In this document: positions 32,923-39,005 of the stretch, piece after piece
Numbering within the stretch: the stretch's first letter is position 1
Layout: every line of letters begins with the position of its first letter
Assembly: GCA_045595745.1 (NCBI GenBank)
Contig: JAZOBB010000086.1
Location: 1 to 39,005 of the forward strand
Length of the DNA stretch: 39,005 bases
Reading direction: 5' to 3'
Origin: RGIG1666 sp045595745
GTDB taxonomy: Bacteria; Bacillota; Clostridia; UBA1381; UBA9506
Notes under the pieces: model-generated
Told to the model about the DNA's origin: nothing
The model's database searches: none
What the model saw: only the letters and a program-made list of their open reading frames with translations
Made by a program: the position numbers and the translations under genes

Positions 32923-35900
32923 ATGAATTTACACAAAGTAAAAAGATTTATTTCAACGATTGTTGTATTAGCACTCGTAGTGTCCGTTTTTCCAACGGCT
33001 TTTGCGGCAAGTGAATACAGCAAGTACACAGACTTTCCGAACGGATGGTCTAAAGCTGCTATGGAGCATGCTGTTGATAACGGCCTGCTTAGCGGTCGCA
33101 CATCAAATACGATTAATCCGCACGACAATCTTACAAGAGCGGAAATGGCAACAATTATAAACCGCGTATTAGGTGCTACTGTAAAAGCAGACATATCCAA
33201 CTATAAAGATGTTAGTCCGGAAAGCTGGTATTATTCAGAATTTGCAAAATCAGCAAATATGAAAAACTTTATAGGTACTTCTGATACTACCATGCATCCT
33301 GATGATAACATAACAAGAGAAGCTGTATTTACAGTAATGGCAAGAACGCTTGTTTTAGAAACAACCGATTATTCATCGCTCAATGCTTTCCCTGATAGCG
33401 ATAAAGTATCTGATTGGGCAAAAAGTGCAGCGGCAGTTTTCGTTTCTAAAGGATATATTAAGGGTAATGACGAGGGAAATATTTGCCCGAAATGCAACAT
33501 AACCAGAGAAGAATTTGCGCAGATGATGTATAACATAGTTAAAACATATTATGTTGAGTCAGGTACTTACAGCAGTACAGGTGCAGACAGTAGCCTTATC
33601 AGAGAAACCGGTGTTGCATTAAAAGATGTAACAATTGCCGGAGACTTGATTATAGGTGATGGAGTAGGTAAGGGAACAGTAAACCTTGAAAATGTCGTTA
33701 TTAACGGAAGACTTCTTTGCCGTGGTGGTGAAAAAGCAATCAAACTTGAAAAAACTACAGTAAAAGAAGGCGTAGTTGTTTACGACGTTAACGGTACTGT
33801 ACACTTTGACAACTATCGCACAGAATCTGTATTTAAAAATATTAAAATGATCACACCTGCAACCTTCCGCAGAAGCGGCGGTGGCGGTGGTGGCGGCGGA
33901 AAATCACCGTCATATTACACGGTATCCTTCCATAAAGGTAGCGAGAAAACAGCATTTGATTCTGTACAGATTAATCAATCGCTCGAAGATGAAGAAAGAA
34001 ATCTTGCTTCTTTAGATGTAACTCTCGATGGTATTTATGGTGCAACCGGCTCCAAAACAGTAAATACTTATATAAGAGATGACAAAAAACCCGAGGACGG
34101 TACTGCTAACACATCTTTAATCGGCAATAACGATTTAGATGCCGAGTATTCACACGAGGTTAGCAAAGAATATATATATGAAGTATCAGACGGAATATGG
34201 GATGTATTTACCGAAAATACCGTCGTAAATAAAGATATTGATGTTTATTATGCAACCAAGCATATGATTGTTGAAGCAACAGTTCCTGTTTTAGATGAAG
34301 AATATTCAGTTGACTTAGTTTATGATTCAAAATCAAGATTAGCTGACTCTGTAAAAGATTCACTTATAATAGTAGGAAACAGCTTGGAAAATGCTCGCGA
34401 AAGCGTTATCAATCCTAAAATAACTGCTTTGTATACCAGGCTTAATAAAGAAACTGGCATGGTTGATGCAAACGGTAATATTCTAGACAAGGATTATGGT
34501 CTCAAGATTATAGACGTTATTGACTACGACCAGATTCAGGCTGAGGTTAAAAAATATATTGATAATATGCTTAACGGTTCTTCTGAAGATTTAGCTACCG
34601 TTATAGGCTTGTTTGACATACCAGCATTGGTTGACCAGATTGGCGGAAAAGAGCTTATAAGCTTTATCAGCACTGATAAAATTAAAGAAGTGCTCAAAGA
34701 TGAGGCCTTTAAGCCAAAAGCAGTAGGTTTTATTCAGGATAAAATTAAAAATGATCCAAATGTAATTATAAGTGTGTTAAATAACAAAACAGCGAAAGAG
34801 GCATTAATCGAAAATGCTGCTAAAAATGATGCATTTATTGCGAAACTTTTAGAAAAAGATGCATTTAAAAATGAAATTTTAAATGTTATTAAAAAAGAAA
34901 CAATAAAAAAACAGCTTATAGAGTACCTTGATAAAGAAAACGTTAAAAACGAAATTTTAGGAATTATTAAAGCTGACACAGGATTTATAAACAGTGTTAC
35001 AGATGCTGATGATGCAACAATAAGAAAAATGCTCGTAGGTGCTGTTGCTGAACCGGGTAAGGTTTATAATGATAATGACCCCGATTATGAGACAATGTCA
35101 CTTAATGCCAAAAAGGTAAGAGATGCTCTTGTTAAAATCATTAAAAATAATCCTGATTACGCAAGCTTGGCACAAGAAATTGAACAAAGACCGTATATAT
35201 ATGAAGCAGTTATCGCTAAGTATGCTACGGGCAGGGATGATTATTTCAGTTCAATTTTCGTACCTAACAGAAACCTTGTAATTATGGATGCGGTTGTTAT
35301 CGAGATTATAGAAGAGTATTTTGCAAACGATACAACAAATATCAGTGCTGAACTTAAGTCGATTATTGACGGTGCTATTGTTGGTGTTGCTAAAGATTAT
35401 GTAAATGGTAAAACTATAGTAGAGGGCAATGCTGATAGTGATAAAGCAATTAAAGAAATAATTGAAACAAATATTATTTCATTTATCAAAGCATACTTTG
35501 CGGGCACCAGCGGTCTTAAAACGGATGCGGATATTAAAAAGTTTGCAGAAGATATTAAAAAAGAGTTTGCAACCAAGGCAAAAGAGGTAGATATATCGAC
35601 AATCCAAGAAGAAATTATCGAGTTTGTTACCGATGATGAAAACGCAACAGAAATTAACACTTTTGTTTTTGACAACTATGAGCAGATTGTTAGTGCTGTA
35701 GATAATGAACTTATTGAAAACTACATTACAACACTTCCGGATGAAGAAGTAAATACTCTTGTAAAAGAAAATGCAACATATATAACACCGGAAATGATTG
35801 TATCTCACATCGAGGAGCTTACTCCTGAAGAAAGAGCTGAGCTTGCTAAGAAAATTGTTAAAATGCTTGACAGCTATAAACCGTATAAAGATTTTATGGC

Positions 35901-37278
35901 TGCGTTTAGCGAAAAGAGAGCTACGTTTGAAATTAACAAATCAAATACTCACTTTGTAACAGCGGTAGGTAAAGCAATATATGGATTTGATTTTAATGAA
36001 ATTTTAGAAATATTAAAATCAAAAGGATTTGGACCCGTTATTGACCTTCTTGGCGAAGAATATGTAAATGAAAAATTGTTTGCTCCATCTGTAAAACGTT
36101 ATTGGGAAGGACTTGAGCCGTTAGTTAAACAGGTTGAAGACTCTACCGATGATAATGCAAAGGATTACTATACTACAAAAATGACTGTTGAAATCAATAT
36201 TCCGTCACTTCTTCATACAATGTACTTAAAGAATGCTGAGGATTTCAAAAACAAGGTTAAGTTTGACGAAATATATGATTACAACAAGAACGAGGCATTA
36301 CAGAAGTTTGCAAACATTGATTGGTTTGACCTGATAATCGGTTATGATGAAAGCCGTAAGGAAGAAAATTCTGGCATCAAAGATGCAACAGGCTACTACA
36401 TCAGAGATTATATGGATTACTATTGCGCAATGTTAGATACACTTATTATCTTTGATGATGCTCTGTGCTTCTATAATGACAAAGAGGTTTATGATGATGC
36501 TACTCTTGTAGAGGTTAAAAAGAGTCTGACTAAAGAGGTACTCAATTTACTTGAAAAGCTGCAATCGCTTTCTGATAGAATTGAACAGGGCAAGCCTATT
36601 AAAGGCGACTTTACCTTACAGGATTTAATTGATAAGGTTGATTCGGTTGAGGCTGCTTTAGACTCATTCGGAGGTTCTTCTGCAGATGCACAGGCTGATT
36701 TACTTAAACCGGTTATCGACAATATGAAAAATATTCTTGTCAACCTTGGCGAGGGCAATCTGCCGAACGGATACACCTTGGATGATTTAACAAAAATAAG
36801 CACAAAGCTTAAGACAGTAATCGAAGGTATGAACGAAGGCGAGTATAAAGCTGTTAATGCTGATTTTAAAGATATAATTAAGTCATCTATGGAAAAACTC
36901 GGCGATATATTAACAGAGCTTGACGAAAAGGGCACAATCGGCGGAAATTCTATAGAAAGTATGCTTTCAAAACTTTCTGTTCTTAATAATATTTACAACA
37001 AATATTCAGAACAGATCAAAAATATTATATCTGTTTTAGCGGATGCAGACTTAGGCTCAATAGATGTTCCGTTTGATTCAGAAAAATATGAAGAAATTAT
37101 ATTTGGCAGAGAATCAGAGGACGACATCTTTAATATTGACAGTGTTGTGGATGTTGTAAAAGTTAAACTCGGCGAATCTGAAACGACAGGACATAACAAA
37201 GAAGGAGCGTATGTAATTGACCAGTATTCAAAGGCTGTTGAAGGCTTTAGCCTGTTCTTGCAGAGAAAATTTTATTAA
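32923..37278 (+). CDS. Giant SLH-domain surface protein with beta-helix-like segment and helical stalk
   Basis: Predicted 1451 residues. A signal peptide ends at AFAAS (about 29). Three SLH domains follow (about 34-85, 90-147, 149-211). The third has ICPKCNITREE, with two cysteines in a loop that normally has none. Residues 230-300 show a beta-helix-like repeat (DVTIAGDLIIGDGVG, VNLENVVINGRLLCRGG). A run of eight glycines sits at 319-326, then a beta-rich region, then a very long, mostly helical part from about 500 to the end with D/E/K-rich short units. SLH domains anchor it to the wall polymer. The rest looks like a stalk or adhesin; no enzyme motif is visible. It may be cotranscribed with the next gene. 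Confidence 0.87.
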   Translation: MNLHKVKRFISTIVVLALVVSVFPTAFAASEYSKYTDFPNGWSKAAMEHAVDNGLLSGRTSNTINPHDNLTRAEMATIINRVLGATVKADISNYKDVSPESWYYSEFAKSANMKNFIGTSDTTMHPDDNITREAVFTVMARTLVLETTDYSSLNAFPDSDKVSDWAKSAAAVFVSKGYIKGNDEGNICPKCNITREEFAQMMYNIVKTYYVESGTYSSTGADSSLIRETGVALKDVTIAGDLIIGDGVGKGTVNLENVVINGRLLCRGGEKAIKLEKTTVKEGVVVYDVNGTVHFDNYRTESVFKNIKMITPATFRRSGGGGGGGGKSPSYYTVSFHKGSEKTAFDSVQINQSLEDEERNLASLDVTLDGIYGATGSKTVNTYIRDDKKPEDGTANTSLIGNNDLDAEYSHEVSKEYIYEVSDGIWDVFTENTVVNKDIDVYYATKHMIVEATVPVLDEEYSVDLVYDSKSRLADSVKDSLIIVGNSLENARESVINPKITALYTRLNKETGMVDANGNILDKDYGLKIIDVIDYDQIQAEVKKYIDNMLNGSSEDLATVIGLFDIPALVDQIGGKELISFISTDKIKEVLKDEAFKPKAVGFIQDKIKNDPNVIISVLNNKTAKEALIENAAKNDAFIAKLLEKDAFKNEILNVIKKETIKKQLIEYLDKENVKNEILGIIKADTGFINSVTDADDATIRKMLVGAVAEPGKVYNDNDPDYETMSLNAKKVRDALVKIIKNNPDYASLAQEIEQRPYIYEAVIAKYATGRDDYFSSIFVPNRNLVIMDAVVIEIIEEYFANDTTNISAELKSIIDGAIVGVAKDYVNGKTIVEGNADSDKAIKEIIETNIISFIKAYFAGTSGLKTDADIKKFAEDIKKEFATKAKEVDISTIQEEIIEFVTDDENATEINTFVFDNYEQIVSAVDNELIENYITTLPDEEVNTLVKENATYITPEMIVSHIEELTPEERAELAKKIVKMLDSYKPYKDFMAAFSEKRATFEINKSNTHFVTAVGKAIYGFDFNEILEILKSKGFGPVIDLLGEEYVNEKLFAPSVKRYWEGLEPLVKQVEDSTDDNAKDYYTTKMTVEINIPSLLHTMYLKNAEDFKNKVKFDEIYDYNKNEALQKFANIDWFDLIIGYDESRKEENSGIKDATGYYIRDYMDYYCAMLDTLIIFDDALCFYNDKEVYDDATLVEVKKSLTKEVLNLLEKLQSLSDRIEQGKPIKGDFTLQDLIDKVDSVEAALDSFGGSSADAQADLLKPVIDNMKNILVNLGEGNLPNGYTLDDLTKISTKLKTVIEGMNEGEYKAVNADFKDIIKSSMEKLGDILTELDEKGTIGGNSIESMLSKLSVLNNIYNKYSEQIKNIISVLADADLGSIDVPFDSEKYEEIIFGRESEDDIFNIDSVVDVVKVKLGESETTGHNKEGAYVIDQYSKAVEGFSLFLQRKFY

Positions 37279-37291
37279 TTAACTAAGCGGA

Positions 37292-37325
37292 ATATCCAAC
37301 GGGAGAGAAATCTCTCGTTGGATAT
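37292..37325 (+). terminator. Hairpin between two SLH genes
   Basis: A 15-bp stem with one mismatch (37292-37306 with 37311-37325) and loop GAAA. It lacks a good T tract, so it may be an mRNA processing or stability element between cotranscribed genes. Confidence 0.55.
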
Positions 37326-37363
37326 GTTCGCATAAAAAAACGTCACATTACCTGGAGGATTAA

Positions 37364-38488
37364 ATGAAAAATAAACTTTTACCACTTATTTTAGCATCGC
37401 TTATGATATTGTCTTCTATAGCGACAAGTGTATTTGCAGACACCGCAAAAATAACTTTCAGCGATGTTGATGCATCAACGCAAGATGGCACAGCTATTTA
37501 TAAGCTTGCCGAAAAAGGCATCATAAACGGCATAGGCGACGGCACATTTGCACCTGACAGCTATGTAACAAGAGCACAGCTTTGTAAAATGATAAACCTT
37601 ATTTGGGGCTTTACAGAAATGTCAACAGATGGCTTTAAAGACGTTACATCTGACAAATGGTATTATTCATATGTGCTTGTGGGTAAAAAAGCAGGTTACA
37701 TAAACGGATATGACGATGGAACCTTTAAGGGTGATAATTTTGTGACAAGAGAGCAGGCTTGTGCTATCATATGCAGAGTTGCTAAATTAAACAATACTGC
37801 ATATACACAAACAATATCTGACAATGTTTCAATCTGGGCACAGGATTATGTAAAAATGGTTCTTGCTAATAATTTAATGTCGTTAGAAGCAGGAAACACA
37901 TTCAGAGCAACAGAAAATATGAAGAGAGTAGAGCTTGCAAGAGTTCTTTCAACCTTTGTTGATGACGAAAAAACCGAAGTTAAACCTGAAGATAAAACAG
38001 AATCTAAGCCCGAGGCAACACCCGAGGTTAAACCGGATGTTGATGATAATAAAAAGCCCTCCGGTGGCTCTTCTGGTGGCTCTAGCGGTGGAAGCTCCGG
38101 TGGTTCGTCCGGTGGCTCGAGCAGTGATGAGCCTGAGATTGATTACGCAGAAAAAAATAAAGGTGTAGTTAAAAACCTCAAAAGTGTTAAATCAGACTTT
38201 GAGAGTAACAGAGAATTATTTACACCATTAGAAAGATCAATAGTAGATATTGTTATATCGGTTATGGATGATGTAATAGACAAAAGCGATGAAATGCTTA
38301 TTTCTACTAAAAACATCTATTCAGAATATACTGACCAGATAATGGAGGCTTTAGAAATATACAAAGGAATGGAAGAGCACAGCAAAACCTCATTTGTATC
38401 TAAAGTCAGCCAGATGGACAGTGAATCCTTCAGTTTTCTTGAAGATTTCTTTGGCATAGATATTTCAGATGTCAAAGATAAATTATAA
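37364..38488 (+). CDS. SLH-domain protein with GGSS linker
   Basis: Predicted 374 residues; GGAGG precedes ATG 37364. A signal peptide ends at VFADT (about 26). Three SLH units follow (about 28-80, 88-142, 145-200), including GIINGIGDGTFAPDSYVTRAQ and GYINGYDDGTFKGDNFVTREQ. A charged linker rich in K, P, E and T (about 204-228) leads into five GGSS/GGSSG repeats. A 115-residue helical C-terminus of no known family ends the protein. It is probably a wall-bound protein made with its neighbours. Confidence 0.87.
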   Translation: MKNKLLPLILASLMILSSIATSVFADTAKITFSDVDASTQDGTAIYKLAEKGIINGIGDGTFAPDSYVTRAQLCKMINLIWGFTEMSTDGFKDVTSDKWYYSYVLVGKKAGYINGYDDGTFKGDNFVTREQACAIICRVAKLNNTAYTQTISDNVSIWAQDYVKMVLANNLMSLEAGNTFRATENMKRVELARVLSTFVDDEKTEVKPEDKTESKPEATPEVKPDVDDNKKPSGGSSGGSSGGSSGGSSGGSSSDEPEIDYAEKNKGVVKNLKSVKSDFESNRELFTPLERSIVDIVISVMDDVIDKSDEMLISTKNIYSEYTDQIMEALEIYKGMEEHSKTSFVSKVSQMDSESFSFLEDFFGIDISDVKDKL

Positions 38489-38529
38489 ACAACATTAGCA
38501 ACTGATGAAGTCTAAGAAAGGGGATAATT

Positions 38530-39005
38530 ATGCACAAAAAAAGGATTTTGTCAATAGCACTTGTAATGATGATGTTAATGAGCAGCATCAGTGGCTGGGC
38601 ATTAACCGAAGAGGTAACTCAAATACCTGTTCAAGAAAATGTTATTAATTCAGATGAAGGGGTAGCTTTGCCCGAAACTGCAATGGATGAAACTTTGCAG
38701 GATGATTATTGGGTTGCTCCTGAGCTTGGCTCGATTAATGACAATCCCACATCGGGAACAGTTGGTAAAATTTCGTGGAATTTGTCAAGCGGCGGTATGC
38801 TCACTATTTCAGGTACAGGAAGTATGAGCGACTTTGCAGAATCTTCTGCACCGTGGGCTCCGCAAAAGCAGTACATAAGATTTATTTATGTTTCTGACGG
38901 AATTACCAGCATCGGAAAATATGCATTTAACGATTTGTCAGAGGCTAAAAGTGCCTATATTCCTGACAGTGTTAAATATATAGGAACAGGTGCATTCCAA
39001 AAATG
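38530..39005 (+). CDS. BspA-like leucine-rich-repeat surface protein (partial, cut by right edge)
   Basis: Starts at ATG 38530 with GGGG upstream and stays open to the window edge (158 codons visible). A signal peptide (MHKKRILSIALVMMMLMSS) is followed by an acidic spacer. The BspA/LRR_5 start comes next: SGTVGKISWNLSSGGMLTISGTGSMSDF, an APW motif, then DGITSIGKYAF and IPDSVKYIGTGAF, the repeat signature. Such proteins are secreted and often bind host or other surfaces. The rest of the gene lies outside the window. Confidence 0.88.
   Translation, partial: MHKKRILSIALVMMMLMSSISGWALTEEVTQIPVQENVINSDEGVALPETAMDETLQDDYWVAPELGSINDNPTSGTVGKISWNLSSGGMLTISGTGSMSDFAESSAPWAPQKQYIRFIYVSDGITSIGKYAFNDLSEAKSAYIPDSVKYIGTGAFQK

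Noticed and set aside
36489..36935. Serine-rich minus-strand open frame inside the giant SLH gene
   Set aside because: It is antisense to a codon-consistent long gene; the serine/phenylalanine-rich content is what reverse reading of acidic helical protein gives.
38061..38120. CRISPR-like or tandem DNA repeat array
   Set aside because: The short repeated bases encode the GGSS linker of the SLH protein; there are no spacers.

Overview
The window looks like chromosome from an anaerobic, probably spore-forming member of the Clostridia, with a mobile element attached at its left end. The clues are a SCIFF peptide with its radical SAM maturase, a YlmC/YmxH sporulation-type PRC-barrel gene, S-layer homology (SLH) proteins, the order yloU-yloV-recG and rsmD-coaD, AT-rich intergenic DNA and consensus sigma-A promoters. 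The genus cannot be named from this sequence.

Positions 1 to about 6.2 kb are the right-hand part of an integrated mobile element. It holds the tail of a probable relaxase, overprinted by a coiled-coil gene. Then come a PBECR4-type predicted nuclease gene behind a structured leader with a terminator, a large STAND (NB-ARC plus TPR) ATPase, a tnpW-like gene and a large serine recombinase. This is the most accessory part of the window and the best place to look for a new conflict or defence module. Positions 6.1-6.57 kb have no gene but contain interlaced inverted repeats and a probable dispersed repeat; the element-chromosome junction probably lies here.

Positions 6.5-16.2 kb are mostly minus-strand core genes: a VanW protein, TspO, a coiled-coil protein, coaD, rsmD, recG, yloV (fakA-like), yloU (Asp23), a DUF378 protein and an AraD-type epimerase. 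One small plus-strand ylmC/ymxH gene follows. Positions 16.2-20.1 kb hold a minus-strand run of proS, a small lipoprotein and an oligopeptide-binding lipoprotein that has no transporter genes beside it.

Positions 20.3-23.9 kb (plus) carry a FUSC-like membrane gene broken by a one-base shortage in a T run, then a secreted 990-residue SLH protein. Positions 23.9-27.0 kb (minus) are asd-dapA-dapB behind a lysine riboswitch, so the diaminopimelate/lysine branch is under direct lysine control. Positions 27.1-31.1 kb (plus) are yajC, a TIGR04086-type membrane gene, scfA (SCIFF), scfB (maturase) and an NSS-family transporter. These are followed by tRNA-Arg(CCT). Citrate synthase (minus) is also split by a one-base shortage in an A/T run. 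Positions 32.9 kb to the right edge (plus) are a surface-protein cluster: a 1451-residue SLH protein, a 374-residue SLH protein, and the start of a BspA-like leucine-rich-repeat protein cut by the window edge.

Two genes are broken by a single missing base in an A/T homopolymer. That may reflect assembly error rather than gene loss. No rRNA genes or CRISPR arrays were seen.
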